Shown: positions 19,095 to 29,187 of the stretch, in pieces
Layout: every line of letters starts with the position of its first letter
How positions within the stretch are numbered: position 1 is the first letter of the stretch
Source of the DNA: Shewanella sp. Choline-02u-19
Lineage (GTDB): Bacteria; Pseudomonadota; Gammaproteobacteria; Enterobacterales; Shewanellaceae
Assembly (NCBI RefSeq): GCF_002836205.1
Contig: NZ_PJBE01000013.1
Coordinates: 3,410,001 to 3,474,000 of the forward strand
DNA length: 64,000 nucleotides
Direction of reading: 5' to 3'
Notes under the pieces: generated by a model
Told to the model about the DNA's origin: nothing
Database searches by the model: none
The model's input: only the letters and a program-made list of their open reading frames with translations
Program-made: the position numbers and the translations under genes

Positions 19095-19211
19095 AAGGTC
19101 GTGGTGCTTCGCCCACACCTGAGCCAAGGGGTAAAGCGCTTGTACCCCTTAGCAAACCCTCAGCGCCCCGGCGAAATTGTCTGAAAAGCGAAAATTTCCA
19201 ACGGGGAAGAT
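19095..19211 (+). repeat. Dispersed hairpin repeat B, copy 1
   Basis: Inverted copy of 40428-40542, about 90% identical by eye. It contains GCCAAGGGGTA / TACCCCTTAGC arms (a perfect hairpin in the other copy) and a GGCGCTGAGGG-type block. Non-coding. The remainder of the 19014-19602 gap holds short palindromic GC-rich patches but no gene I can support. Confidence 0.75.
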
Positions 19212-19602
19212 AGTGTTATTCCTAGCTTAAGAGGTTAAGGGCTTATATCTGTATTTTTAAATTAACAACACAGACACTGGGACAGCGTGACTTTCCAATT
19301 AAAAAGTGTCTGCACATACGGTCGTTCATTCCCATCTGACCCATAGCAATATGGGAAATATCACTATGATGTCGGGAACGTCATCGACCATGTAATCACG
19401 ACATTCGGACTTCCTGTCCAGCACCACCACAGACGATTGGATCCGCAAAAGTTAAAGTATCAAGCTTTGCTTAGCCAAAGTCGTGGTATTACAAAAATAA
19501 ACAATTTAGGATAATAGCTTAGCAGTGCTAACTTTGGACAAGACAAGTGCGCAGCCAAGAACGTTATCGAGCTACTATTGAATAAGCTTTAGGGGGGATT
19601 AA

Positions 19603-20031
19603 GTGCTCGCATCAGAGTTGACTAAAAAATTATTAGCAGAAGGTTGCACACCAGAAAGCTTTACTGTTTTGTCTCGCCAGAGCGATGCTTATTGCTTGGA
19701 TAGACTTGGAGGTGCGTGGGCTGTTTTTTATTCCGAAAGAGGAATAGATGCTAACCCCATCTATTGGTCAAGCTCGGAAATTGACGCTTGCAAATTCTTC
19801 TATGACTACATTCTAAATTTAGAGCATTGGCACTTGGTCGGCTTTTTTATACAAGAAACACAAGCTCAAGAACTAGAACATAAACTGAAAAAATTTGGGG
19901 TTCGTTCTATTCGAAATGATATACCCGCTTTCAATACCGCCAATGATCCAAGATACCGTGTGTTCGTTGTCGGTAAAGATATATTTAAAGCCAAAGATCA
20001 CCTTGGGACTCTGGTAATAAAGTATACCTAA
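19603..20031 (+). CDS. Hypothetical protein, 142 aa
   Basis: GTG start with a strong purine-rich site (GGGGGGA, 4 nt before). Soluble, no signal or TM, acidic and aromatic. Segments such as YWSSSEIDACKFFYDYIL and NDPRYRVFVVGKDIFKAKDH look like a compact folded domain. It resembles in style the small standalone immunity-type proteins found next to repeats, but I cannot name a family. It stands alone between repeat-rich gaps, which suggests acquired DNA. Confidence 0.65.
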   Translation: MLASELTKKLLAEGCTPESFTVLSRQSDAYCLDRLGGAWAVFYSERGIDANPIYWSSSEIDACKFFYDYILNLEHWHLVGFFIQETQAQELEHKLKKFGVRSIRNDIPAFNTANDPRYRVFVVGKDIFKAKDHLGTLVIKYT

Positions 20032-20159
20032 CAATAATTTGAAGCTGAGCAGCTAATAGCTTACTTCATTTTTATTCGCGAGATACTTTGGCCAAATATA
20101 TAATGGCCCGTTGAAATGGGCCCAATGTAACCGAAAAAGTTCTCACTATAGGTAAGAAA

Positions 20160-20576
20160 ATGAAGCAGAATATTGTCCATATTGCACTTGTAGTCAAAGA
20201 CTACGACGAAGCGATAGATTTCTATGTCAACAAGCTAAAGTTTGAGCTTATTGAAGATACTTATCAATCGGAGCAAGATAAACGTTGGGTTGTTGTGGCG
20301 CCACCAAATTCACATGGCGTGACTTTGCTGCTTGCTAAGGCTTCTAAACCTGAACAGCACAATTTTATTGGCAATCAAGCCGGTGGGCGAGTATTCATCT
20401 TCTTGAATACTGATGATTTTTGGCGTGACTATGAGCACATGAAGTCAATTGGTATCAACTTTGTTCGCGAACCGAAAGAGCAGGACTACGGCACTGTAGC
20501 GGTCTTTGAGGATTTATATGGCAATCTTTGGGATTTACTGCAACTAAACCCCGATCACCCCATGGCGAAAAGATAG
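20160..20576 (+). CDS. VOC-superfamily (glyoxalase/extradiol dioxygenase-like) protein
   Basis: 138 aa: two beta-alpha-beta-beta-beta modules. N-terminal IVHIALVVKDYDEAIDFYV carries the first metal-ligand His (H8). The C-terminal DYGTVAVFEDLYGNLWDLLQ carries the Glu/Asp-type second site. Closest to the small glyoxalase/bleomycin-resistance-like enzymes of unknown substrate. RBS AGGTAAG before the ATG. Confidence 0.85.
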   Translation: MKQNIVHIALVVKDYDEAIDFYVNKLKFELIEDTYQSEQDKRWVVVAPPNSHGVTLLLAKASKPEQHNFIGNQAGGRVFIFLNTDDFWRDYEHMKSIGINFVREPKEQDYGTVAVFEDLYGNLWDLLQLNPDHPMAKR

Positions 20577-20927
20577 AAATAGCTTTAAATACCAGCCACT
20601 TTCGTCCAGATATAACAGGGCCTTGCTGCAAGTCAATCTAACCTCCATCAATGAAGATAAAGGAAGAAGCTACAATCTCGACCCACTTTTCAGCAGTGGG
20701 GGTGAGTTACAAATTAAAACCTGTGTAACCATAAGTAACCCAATAAGCCTGATTGGTTAATGCTTTACCCATCCCTTTACATGGTATTAATAATTGAGAA
20801 CATCATCACAAGACTCAAAAAAACAATAAAGGTGAGTCTGATAAGTTACTAATAATTATTTTTTAATAAACAAGATGTTCTATGGTGCTGCAATGTGGAA
20901 ACTCAGATAATTTTAGACAAAAATATT
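20577..20927. other. Gap with repeat fragment and hairpin
   Basis: No gene seen. 20622-20654 resembles part of dispersed repeat C (GCTGCAAGTCAATCTAACC against GCTGCAAGTCCATCTGACC near 39950). A CCCAC...GTGGG hairpin lies near 20680-20702. The A/T-rich end probably contains the promoter of the receptor gene. Confidence 0.45.
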
Positions 20928-22484
20928 ATGGAAAATCAGAATCAGCGACAATCAAAAGAAGTAACCTACCCAGATAGTTATAAAATTCTATCTACCACCG
21001 ATCTTAATGGTTACATCACTCATGTGAACAAGGACTTCTTACAAACATGTGGTTATGAAAAGTCTGAGCTGGTCGGTAAACCTCATAATATTATTAGACA
21101 TTCTGATATGCCCAAAGCAGCATTTAAAGATCTCTGGCAAACAGTTCAAGGTGGTCGTTCTTGGATGGGGCTGGTCAAAAATAAGTGCAAAGATGGCAGC
21201 TATTATTGGGTGAATGCTTTTGTCACGCCGATAAGACATCAGGGAAAAGTCACCGAATACCAATCTGTAAGAACTAAACTAGAGCCATCACTAAAGGCGA
21301 GAGCTCAAGCCTGTTACGACGCCATTAATAGTGGTAAAAAAATTAAACCTAAAAATCGTCTCTCTATTGTTCAATCTTTAGGTCTTAGTTGGGCTATCTC
21401 ATTGTTGATGATCTACTTAGCCACAATATCATCTATACCCGTTAGTCTGGGGTTAGGCGCTGTTGGTCTATTCAGTTTCTTTCTACCATTAAGACGGTTA
21501 AACACACGGCTTAATCATCTGATGACCATGAGTAAAAAGGTTCATGACTGCGCGCTAAATCAGGTCATTTATACTGGATATCAAGATGAATTATCCCACA
21601 TTGAATTAAGCTTAAGAATGCAAAGAGCGGAGAGCCTAGCCATTTTAGGCCGAGTTAAGAACAGCTCTGAAGAGTTACAAGAGAGTATGGTGGAACATGA
21701 TAAACAGAATAATTCCAATCAAATTCATCTAGTTGAGCAATCATCAAATCTTGAGCAGGTTGTTGTCGCCATTGGGCAGATGAATGAAGCAGTAACCGAC
21801 ATAGCAAAGAGTACCACCAGCTCCGCCGATGAAATTTCAACTTTGGTTGAAAAGATCGAAACCACTCAATCAGCATTGAAGACAAGCCAAACAACCACCT
21901 CTGAGATCACTGGGTTGTTGTCGGAGTCACATCAGTCAATTTCAGAGCTCGAATTACAGTGTGTAAAAGTAAAGTCGGTATTGGAAGTGATTGATAGCCT
22001 AGCCCAGCAGACAAACCTGCTGGCACTCAATGCGGCAATTGAAGCAGCACGCGCGGGTGAAGCTGGACGGGGTTTTGCGGTAGTTGCCGATGAGGTTAGA
22101 AGCTTGGCTAATCACTCTCAAACATCCGCCCATGAGATCCAGTCAATCATCGATACACTAAGCAAGACAACGGCACAAGCTGTCAGTCAAATGGAACAGA
22201 GTCACGAGTTGACTGAAAAAAGTGTTGAATCAAATCAGATATTATCTGACAGCTTGCAATCTGTTAGCGATGGTCTGCATCTGATGGAAGCCAACGGCGA
22301 ACAGATAGCAGTTTGTGCTGAAGAGCAATCAACTGTCATTAATCAAGTTTACGCTAATGCGATGGATCTTAAATCGAGCACGAATATGTTCATAAAAAAT
22401 TGTGAACATGCAGCAAGCTGCAGCAAAGAGGTTACGGCGCAAAGTGGTAGGCTATTGGAGTTGGTAGTACAGTTTGATCACTAA
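20928..22484 (+). CDS. Aer-like PAS-containing methyl-accepting chemotaxis protein
   Basis: Energy/redox taxis receptor, 518 aa from the ATG at 20928 (an upstream GTG at 20895 would add 11 residues). The PAS domain (about residues 15-115) has the Aer-type motifs TDLNGYITHVNKDF, GKPHNIIRHSDMPKAAFKDL and GSYYWVNAFVTP, so FAD is the likely cofactor. Two adjoining hydrophobic segments (about 152-190) form a membrane hairpin without a periplasmic domain. The C-terminal signalling tip is LAQQTNLLALNAAIEAARAG. In Aer this senses electron-transport state. Confidence 0.92.
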   Translation: MENQNQRQSKEVTYPDSYKILSTTDLNGYITHVNKDFLQTCGYEKSELVGKPHNIIRHSDMPKAAFKDLWQTVQGGRSWMGLVKNKCKDGSYYWVNAFVTPIRHQGKVTEYQSVRTKLEPSLKARAQACYDAINSGKKIKPKNRLSIVQSLGLSWAISLLMIYLATISSIPVSLGLGAVGLFSFFLPLRRLNTRLNHLMTMSKKVHDCALNQVIYTGYQDELSHIELSLRMQRAESLAILGRVKNSSEELQESMVEHDKQNNSNQIHLVEQSSNLEQVVVAIGQMNEAVTDIAKSTTSSADEISTLVEKIETTQSALKTSQTTTSEITGLLSESHQSISELELQCVKVKSVLEVIDSLAQQTNLLALNAAIEAARAGEAGRGFAVVADEVRSLANHSQTSAHEIQSIIDTLSKTTAQAVSQMEQSHELTEKSVESNQILSDSLQSVSDGLHLMEANGEQIAVCAEEQSTVINQVYANAMDLKSSTNMFIKNCEHAASCSKEVTAQSGRLLELVVQFDH

Positions 22485-22600
22485 CAAAGAAGAAGTCGGT
22501 ACTTATTACCACACCTTGATTCAGAGACAAGTATTGAAGCCTTCATCCATATTGAACGGGTGGTTTTTTCTCAACATTGAATAAAAACATCTACCTATAA

Positions 22601-22630
22601 AAAGGCCAGTCACTAATGTGGCTGGCCTTA
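22601..22630. terminator. Bidirectional terminator
   Basis: AAGGCCAGTCAC / GTGGCTGGCCTT long stem between the receptor gene and the converging aminotransferase. Confidence 0.8.
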
Positions 22631-22697
22631 ATTAAACACTATTGATAAGCGCTACGATGATGACATCGTTAACTCGAAAACCTAAAAAGTTCGCGAG

Positions 22698-23834
22698 TTA
22701 CGCCAGCACCTCTTCAAGTGCCTTGATACATAGCGCGACATTTTCACGACGGGCAGCATAGCCCATTAAACCAATGCGCCAAGCTTTGCCTGCCAAAGTG
22801 CCAAGCCCAGCCCCTATCTCTAGGTTATAGTTTTCCAATAGCTGCTTGCGTATTTTAGCGTCATCTATTCCTTCAGGAATATAGACCGCATTAAGCTGAG
22901 GTAATCGAACCGCTTCAGCAACCACAAACTTAAGGCCTAATCGCTGCAAACCATGGCGCAACACTTGATGCATATCAGCGTGTCTTTGCCACGCTTGCTC
23001 CAACCCTTCAAGCGACAACAGACGCAATGACTCATGTAATGCATACAGTGCATTAACAGGTGCCGTATGGTGATAGCTGCGTTTCCCGCCACTTTCACCG
23101 GTCCAATAGCCCATTACCAAGGTTTGATCGAGAAACCAACTCTGTACAGGCGTCGTACGGGCTTTCATTTTCTCAACTGCAGCAGGAGAAAATGACACTG
23201 GTGACAAACCAGGTACACAGGATAGACACTTTTGGCTACCTGAATAGATAGCATCAATGCCCCATTCATCGACCCGAAGCTCAACGCCACCGAGAGACGT
23301 CACCGCATCAACAATCGATAAACAATCATGTTGTTTTGCCAAAGCACATAAAGCTTTAGCGTCAGACAAGGCGCCAGTTGAGGTTTCTGCGTGTACAAAA
23401 GCAAGAAACTTAGCATCAGGATTGGCCGCAAGTGCGCTAGCAACGTCATCAACTGAGACCGCTTCGCCCCATTCATTATCAACCATTACCGCAACGCCAC
23501 CGCAGCGCTCGACGTTTTGGCGCATACGCTCACCAAATACACCATTACGACAAACAATCACTTTTTCACCGCGCTCAAGCAGATTAACAAAACAGGTTTC
23601 CATGCCTGCGCTGCCAGGTGCTGACACCGCTAGCGTCATCTCATTGGTAGTTTGAAATGCATATTGGATCAGCGCCTTTAACTCATCCATCATGCCAATG
23701 AATAAGGGATCAAGATGACCAATAGTGGGTTTAGCTTGTGCAGCCAAGACTTCTGGATAAACGTCTGAAGGCCCGGGTCCCATCAGCACTCTGCGCGGTG
23801 GATTAAACGTTTCAGTATAGGGTGCTATTAACAT
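22698..23834 (-). CDS. Class V aminotransferase (serine/alanine-glyoxylate type)
   Basis: PLP-dependent aminotransferase, 378 aa. The N-terminal LMGPGPSDVYPEVL and the PLP lysine K202 in SGSQKCL are typical of alanine/serine-glyoxylate aminotransferases (AGXT/SgaA). It lies on the same strand as ilvA but behind the ilv terminator, so it is probably transcribed separately. The exact amino donor is unknown. Confidence 0.88.
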   Translation of the reverse strand: MLIAPYTETFNPPRRVLMGPGPSDVYPEVLAAQAKPTIGHLDPLFIGMMDELKALIQYAFQTTNEMTLAVSAPGSAGMETCFVNLLERGEKVIVCRNGVFGERMRQNVERCGGVAVMVDNEWGEAVSVDDVASALAANPDAKFLAFVHAETSTGALSDAKALCALAKQHDCLSIVDAVTSLGGVELRVDEWGIDAIYSGSQKCLSCVPGLSPVSFSPAAVEKMKARTTPVQSWFLDQTLVMGYWTGESGGKRSYHHTAPVNALYALHESLRLLSLEGLEQAWQRHADMHQVLRHGLQRLGLKFVVAEAVRLPQLNAVYIPEGIDDAKIRKQLLENYNLEIGAGLGTLAGKAWRIGLMGYAARRENVALCIKALEEVLA

Positions 23835-23988
23835 TATATTTCCTTAGAAACAAAGTACGTTGGTGTGGTTAAGATTGAACTGCCTTGCCTAAACAAAAGC
23901 CCTGCGCTGACCGCAGTTATTATTATTATTTTCTTTAAGACCATATTACAAAACGAGACTTAACTCTATAAGTCTGCGAGAGTTTTAT

Positions 23989-24018
23989 AAAAAAAGGACG
24001 CTTTCGCGTCCTTTTTTT
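23989..24018 (-). terminator. Terminator of the ilvGMEDA operon
   Basis: AAAAAAAGGACGC / GCGTCCTTTTTTT symmetric hairpin downstream of ilvA. Another perfect inverted repeat (TTCAAAATGC / GCATTTTGAG, 24029-24057) lies between it and ilvA. Confidence 0.83.
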
Positions 24019-24131
24019 AAGAAACCACTTCAAAATGCTAAATTCTGCATTTTGAGAAGGTTCAGTTATGGTCATTATCTTCAGTCGAAAATGATAATTT
24101 CAACCACAAAATTTTATATAAAAACCACAAT

Positions 24132-25682
24132 CTATGCGCGGTTATCGAGAAATAACCGATACGCTGGACTCTGGGTTTCCTCTTGATAGATGAAACCAAG
24201 CTCAATTAAAAACTGCTGAAAAGCAAGATTATCACTCTCTGGCACTTCAAAGCCGGCTAACACTCTGCCATAGGCAGCACCATGGTTACGGTAATGAAAT
24301 AAGCTGATGTTCCACTTACTTTGCAGTGTGGTCAAAAACTTAAACAGTGCACCTGGGTGCTCTGGGAATTCAAAGCTAAATAAACGCTCTTCGAGCGGCT
24401 CAGGAGGATGTCCGCCAACCATATAGCGCACATGCAACTTAGCCGTTTCATCCCGGGAGAGATCCTGTACCCCAAAACCTTCAGATTCGAGGTTAGCGAT
24501 AATCTCATTAAGCTCGCTTTGCCCTTCGGATATGCGAATACCCGCAAAAACAACCGCCTTATTACGACTACTGAACCGATAGTTAAACTCAGTCATCACC
24601 CGCTTATCAAGTAGCTCACAAAAACGCAGGAAGATTCCTGGACGCTCAGGTACCGTTACCGCAAGAATGGCTTCTTTTTGCTCGCCAAGCTCACAGCGCT
24701 CCGATACATAACGTAGGCTATGAAAATTGACATTAGCGCCGCTTAATATGGCGCCGAGCTTCTCGCCTTTGCCATTACTACCCACATATTTTTTAAGTCC
24801 CGCTAACGACAATGCACCTGAAGGCTCAGCTATCGCACGCGTATCTTCAAAAATATCTTTTACCGCTGCGCAAATTTCATCAGAGGTCACGGTGATAACA
24901 TCATCAACATACTCGCGCGCTACCCTAAAGGGCTCTGCACCAATTTGCTTCACCGCCACACCATCGGCAAACAAACCCACTTGCGGCAGTATCACTCGCT
25001 CACCCGCATCGAGTGCCGCTTTCAAGCAGGCAGAATCTTCAGGTTCAACGCCAATGATCTTCACTTGTGGCCGCACCGCTTTGTAATAAGCAGCAATACC
25101 CGCAATTAAGCCACCACCGCCCACAGGAACAAATACTACTTCAAGATCGCGCTGTTGCTGTACCATCTCCTGCGCCACTGTCCCTTGTCCGGCGATAACC
25201 GCTTCATCATCAAATGGGGCAACGTAGACGCGCCCTTCTGTTTTAGCCAGATTCTGTGCGTAAGCATTGGCTTGATCGAAAGCCTGCCCATGCAAAAAAA
25301 CATTGCCACCGAGTCGCCTTACCGCATCAACTTTAATATCGGGGGTGGTTTCAGGCATAACAATAACCGCGCTAATACCACGCGCAGCAGCAGACATTGC
25401 CACCCCTTGCGCATGATTACCCGCCGACGCGCATACTACGCCACACTCACACTCTTCTTTTGTGAGCTCCGCAATCTTGTTATAAGCACCACGCAGCTTA
25501 AAAGAGTGCACTGGCTGCATATCTTCACGTTTAAGAAATACTTGGCAGCCAAGACGTGCAGAGAGCTTATTTAGGCTAGAAAGCGGCGTCACTTTAGCGA
25601 CATCATAAACAGAAGATAGTAATATCTTTTGCAAATAATAATGCGCTAAGTCCAATTGTGGTTTTGATGCTACAGCCAACAT
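24132..25682 (-). CDS. ilvA: Threonine ammonia-lyase, biosynthetic (IlvA)
   Basis: Threonine to 2-oxobutanoate, first step of isoleucine synthesis. 516 aa. PLP lysine K62 (VHSFKLRGAYNK), PLP phosphate loop GGGGLIAG. Two C-terminal ACT-like regulatory domains (from about residue 325), as in the isoleucine-inhibited biosynthetic form. Last gene of ilvGMEDA, 28 bp after ilvD. Confidence 0.97.
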   Translation of the reverse strand: MLAVASKPQLDLAHYYLQKILLSSVYDVAKVTPLSSLNKLSARLGCQVFLKREDMQPVHSFKLRGAYNKIAELTKEECECGVVCASAGNHAQGVAMSAAARGISAVIVMPETTPDIKVDAVRRLGGNVFLHGQAFDQANAYAQNLAKTEGRVYVAPFDDEAVIAGQGTVAQEMVQQQRDLEVVFVPVGGGGLIAGIAAYYKAVRPQVKIIGVEPEDSACLKAALDAGERVILPQVGLFADGVAVKQIGAEPFRVAREYVDDVITVTSDEICAAVKDIFEDTRAIAEPSGALSLAGLKKYVGSNGKGEKLGAILSGANVNFHSLRYVSERCELGEQKEAILAVTVPERPGIFLRFCELLDKRVMTEFNYRFSSRNKAVVFAGIRISEGQSELNEIIANLESEGFGVQDLSRDETAKLHVRYMVGGHPPEPLEERLFSFEFPEHPGALFKFLTTLQSKWNISLFHYRNHGAAYGRVLAGFEVPESDNLAFQQFLIELGFIYQEETQSPAYRLFLDNRA

Positions 25683-25710
25683 AAACTACCTCTTAAGCCC
25701 ATTAAATCGA

Positions 25711-27558
25711 TTAAACCAGTTTACTGGTATCACGCACAGCACCTTTGTCGGCACTGGTCGCTAATAATGCGTACGCCTTTAGCGCCATCGACACTTGTCT
25801 TACGCGTCCTATTGGCTTCCACGCATTGGCGCCTAACGCCTCCATCGCTGTGCGACGCGCGGCTAGTTCAACATCACTAATGGCCAGTTTTATTGAACGA
25901 GCAGGGATATCAATCTCAATCCTGTCACCGGTATTCACTAAAGCAATCGTGCCACCCGCTGCCGCTTCTGGTGATACATGTCCAATCGATAATCCCGATG
26001 TGCCACCAGAGAAACGACCATCGGTGATCAACGCACACTTGTCCCCTAGGCCACGAGATTTAAGGTAACTTGTTGGGTAAAGCATCTCTTGCATACCAGG
26101 CCCACCTTTAGGGCCCTCATAACGAATAACTACGACATCACCCGCAACGACTTCGCCGCCTAAGATAGCAGCAACGGCATCATCTTGGCTTTCATAGACG
26201 CGTGCGCTACCGATAAATTTGTGATTTTCCACTTCAACACCGGCGGTTTTAACAATACAGCCATCTACCGCGATGTTACCGGATAGAACAGCGAGTCCAC
26301 CCTCTTGGCTAAAGGCAAATTCACGAGTACGAATACAGCCCTCTTCGCGGTCAATATCAACACTGTCCCAACGGCAACTTTGGCTAAAGGCTTTAGTCGT
26401 TGGAATACCTGCAGGACCGGCGGAGAAAAATTTATGTACTGCAGCATCTTTGCTTTGAGCGATATCATATTTTGCCAGTACTTCAGCAAGGTTTTTACCG
26501 GCAACATGATAAGCGTCATTGTGCAGTAGACCAGCACGATCGAGTTCACCCAAAATACCCATTACGCCACCGGCGCGATGCACATCTTCCATATGGTATT
26601 TCGGTGTAGACGGCGCAACCTTACACAGGTGCGGTACTAGGCGAGATAGTCGGTCGATATCAGCCATGGTGAAATCAACTTCCGCTTCACTTGCCGCGGC
26701 AACCAAATGCAATACCGTGTTGCTCGAACCGCCCATGGCGATATCGAGTGTCATGGCATTTTCAAACGCATTAAAGTTAGCAATATTACGTGGCAATGCT
26801 GACTCATCGTCATCTCGATAATAACGCGTCGCAAGATCCATAATACGGCGACCCGCTTCTAAGAACAGTTCACGACGATCAGAGTGAGTCGCCAACATTG
26901 AACCATTACCCGGCAATGACAAACCTAGCGCTTCGGTTAAGCAGTTCATTGAGTTAGCGGTAAACATGCCAGAACATGAGCCACATGTTGGACAAGCACT
27001 TCGCTCAATTTGCTCGCTGTCGGCATCCGACACACGTTCATCGGCGCCCGCCACCATAGCATCAACTAAATCAAGCTTAATAATTTTGTCTGACAGCTTA
27101 GTCTTACCCGCTTCCATCGGGCCACCAGAGACGAAAATGACTGGAATATTCAGTCTAAGCGCCGCCATCAACATGCCAGGAGTAATTTTGTCGCAGTTAG
27201 AGATACACACTAGCGCGTCGGCGCAGTGTGCATTCACCATATACTCAACGCTGTCGGCAATCAGCTCACGTGATGGCAAGCTGTAAAGCATGCCGCCATG
27301 GCCCATTGCGATACCGTCATCAACAGCAATGGTGTTGAACTCTTTAGCAATACCGCCCGCCTCTTCGATTGCGCCAGCCACTAAAGAACCCATATTTTTA
27401 AGATGAACGTGACCCGGCACAAACTGAGTAAACGAGTTAGAGATAGCGATAATTGGTTTACCAAAATCGCCATCTTTTACACCCGTGGCGCGCCAAAGTG
27501 CACGTGCTCCGGCCATGTTACGACCTTCGGTACTGGTTGCTGAACGTAATTTTGGCAT
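25711..27558 (-). CDS. ilvD: Dihydroxy-acid dehydratase (IlvD)
   Basis: Fe-S dehydratase giving the 2-oxo acids of valine and isoleucine. 615 aa (E. coli 616). N-terminal MPKLRSATSTEGRNMAGARALWRAT and cluster cysteines in CISNCDKITPG and ACPTCGSCSGMF motifs. The gap to ilvE is unusual: a 287-bp tandem array (see the repeat entry). Confidence 0.98.
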   Translation of the reverse strand: MPKLRSATSTEGRNMAGARALWRATGVKDGDFGKPIIAISNSFTQFVPGHVHLKNMGSLVAGAIEEAGGIAKEFNTIAVDDGIAMGHGGMLYSLPSRELIADSVEYMVNAHCADALVCISNCDKITPGMLMAALRLNIPVIFVSGGPMEAGKTKLSDKIIKLDLVDAMVAGADERVSDADSEQIERSACPTCGSCSGMFTANSMNCLTEALGLSLPGNGSMLATHSDRRELFLEAGRRIMDLATRYYRDDDESALPRNIANFNAFENAMTLDIAMGGSSNTVLHLVAAASEAEVDFTMADIDRLSRLVPHLCKVAPSTPKYHMEDVHRAGGVMGILGELDRAGLLHNDAYHVAGKNLAEVLAKYDIAQSKDAAVHKFFSAGPAGIPTTKAFSQSCRWDSVDIDREEGCIRTREFAFSQEGGLAVLSGNIAVDGCIVKTAGVEVENHKFIGSARVYESQDDAVAAILGGEVVAGDVVVIRYEGPKGGPGMQEMLYPTSYLKSRGLGDKCALITDGRFSGGTSGLSIGHVSPEAAAGGTIALVNTGDRIEIDIPARSIKLAISDVELAARRTAMEALGANAWKPIGRVRQVSMALKAYALLATSADKGAVRDTSKLV

Positions 27559-27699
27559 TGCTATAATCCTTATTTAAAGAAGGCTTTAGGTTCTAAAAGA
27601 CCCACCCTGACCTTCTATTTTAATTCTTTAACCAAAGGCATTTGCCTCAGATTTATATAATTCGTCTTAGCTTTCCCGGCTTTCATCAGCAAAGCGTCC

Positions 27700-27986
27700 A
27701 CCCGGCTTCTAACCGGCTCTAAGTCTGCTTCTAACCCGCTCTTACCGTCTTTAAGTCTGCTTCCAACCCGCTCTTAACCGGCTCTTAATCTACTTCTAAT
27801 CGGCTCTAAGTTTGCTTCTAACCCGTTATAAACCGGCTCTTAATCTGCTTCCAACCCACTCTTAATCGGCTTCTAACCCGCTCTTACCGTCTTCTAACCG
27901 GCTCTTAGTCAGCTCTCAACCGGTTTTTAATCGTCTCTTAATCTGCTCTCAACCGGCTTTTAATCGTCTCTTAATCTGCTTCTAAC
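27700..27986 (-). repeat. 11-bp tandem array between ilvE and ilvD
   Basis: Read on the minus strand, about 26 units of consensus GRTTARRAGCN (for example GGTTAGAAGCA, GATTAAGAGCC, GGTTGAGAGCA) run from directly after the ilvE stop codon. Units are 11 bp, with occasional 10- or 12-bp ones. The period is close to one DNA helical turn. The array carries stop codons and is not coding. It lies inside the operon and is presumably transcribed. Confidence 0.85.
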
Positions 27987-28916
27987 CTATTTTTTCAACG
28001 GTTCTAACCAACCCCATTTATCTTCAGTTTGACCATTAAACAGACCAAAGAAACTCGCTTGAACTATTTTAGTGATGTCACCGCGCTTACCGTTGCCCAC
28101 TTCGATGCGATCAACGCTGCGTACTGGAACAATCTCTGCTGCGGTGCCCGTCATAAAAATTTCGTCAGCCAAATAGAGAAATTCGCGAGACATGTTCTCT
28201 TCAACGACTTCATAGCCATTATCTCGGGCCAGAGTGATAATGGAATCGCGGGTTAACCCCATCAGAATAGCGGCAGTGGCGGGTGGTGTGTAGATTTTAT
28301 TCTTCTTCACCACAAAAATATTTGCCCCCGCAGCTTCACTGACCAGACCGTTGGTGTCTAGCGCAATACCTTCATCAAAACCGTTACGCTTAGCTTCGGT
28401 AGAAATCAGTAGTGATGACAAATAATTGCCACCCGCTTTGGCGCCAGTAGGGATGGTATTTGGCGCTAAACGATTCCAAGAGGTGATTGCAACATCAACA
28501 CCGGCATCCATACTGTCTTCACCTAGATAGGCGCCCCAAGGAAAAGCTGCCACTAATACATCGCACTGCGCATCTTTGGGGGGCGTAATGCCCATGCCGA
28601 CATCACCGTAAAAAGCTAACGGGCGAATATAGGCGCTGGATAAACCGTTATCTAACACCGCATCACGACACGCTTGCATCAACTCATCAAAGCAATAAGG
28701 AATAGGCATGCGATAGATTTTTGCTGAATCAAACAAACGCTGTATATGCTCGGTCAATCTAAAGCCCGCTGGCCCTGCGGGGGTATCGTAAATACGAATA
28801 CCTTCAAACACCGACGTACCGTAATGCAAAGCATGCGACATGACATGCACCTTGGCATCACCCCAAGGCATCATTTCACCATTAAACCAAATTAACTCAG
28901 CTGTTTTAGCGGCCAT
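27987..28916 (-). CDS. ilvE: Branched-chain amino acid aminotransferase (IlvE, class IV type I)
   Basis: Last step of Ile/Val/Leu synthesis. 309 aa from MAAKTAELIWFNGE (AAAGGATAAGAAT before the ATG). The ORF continues upstream but without a good start. PLP lysine K160 in TGAKAGGNY, SVFEGIR near residue 35. Follows ilvM by 4 nt. A second, different branched-chain aminotransferase is at 58916. Confidence 0.97.
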   Translation of the reverse strand: MAAKTAELIWFNGEMMPWGDAKVHVMSHALHYGTSVFEGIRIYDTPAGPAGFRLTEHIQRLFDSAKIYRMPIPYCFDELMQACRDAVLDNGLSSAYIRPLAFYGDVGMGITPPKDAQCDVLVAAFPWGAYLGEDSMDAGVDVAITSWNRLAPNTIPTGAKAGGNYLSSLLISTEAKRNGFDEGIALDTNGLVSEAAGANIFVVKKNKIYTPPATAAILMGLTRDSIITLARDNGYEVVEENMSREFLYLADEIFMTGTAAEIVPVRSVDRIEVGNGKRGDITKIVQASFFGLFNGQTEDKWGWLEPLKK

Positions 28917-28920
28917 ATTC

Positions 28921-29187
28921 TTATCCTTTTGCAGATTCGGTAGTCTTGTTTGTTTGACTTGCCAATACTTGGCAGTCCAGTACATCAATTAACTTTTTTA
29001 TTTGATTGGTTAACAAAGCAATCGCTCTGTCGCTTTGCACTGACATATCAATACTGGTGGTGTTATTTTCGTTGAGCTGCATCTGTAAACTAGTGACTTT
29101 AAAACCGCGATGACGGACGACGCGCAACACCCGCTCTAATACTTCCGGTTGCTGCTGCACATTAATTGCTACTGAGTAGTGGCTCAT
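28921..29187 (-). CDS. ilvM: Acetolactate synthase II small subunit (IlvM)
   Basis: 88-aa ACT-domain regulatory subunit (YSVAINVQQQPEVLERVLRV). Its ATG overlaps the ilvG TGA (ATGA), which means translational coupling to the catalytic subunit. Confidence 0.94.
   Translation of the reverse strand: MSHYSVAINVQQQPEVLERVLRVVRHRGFKVTSLQMQLNENNTTSIDMSVQSDRAIALLTNQIKKLIDVLDCQVLASQTNKTTESAKG

Noticed and set aside
27700..27986. CRISPR array
   Set aside because: The units are 11 bp, directly adjacent and variable, without spacers or cas genes.
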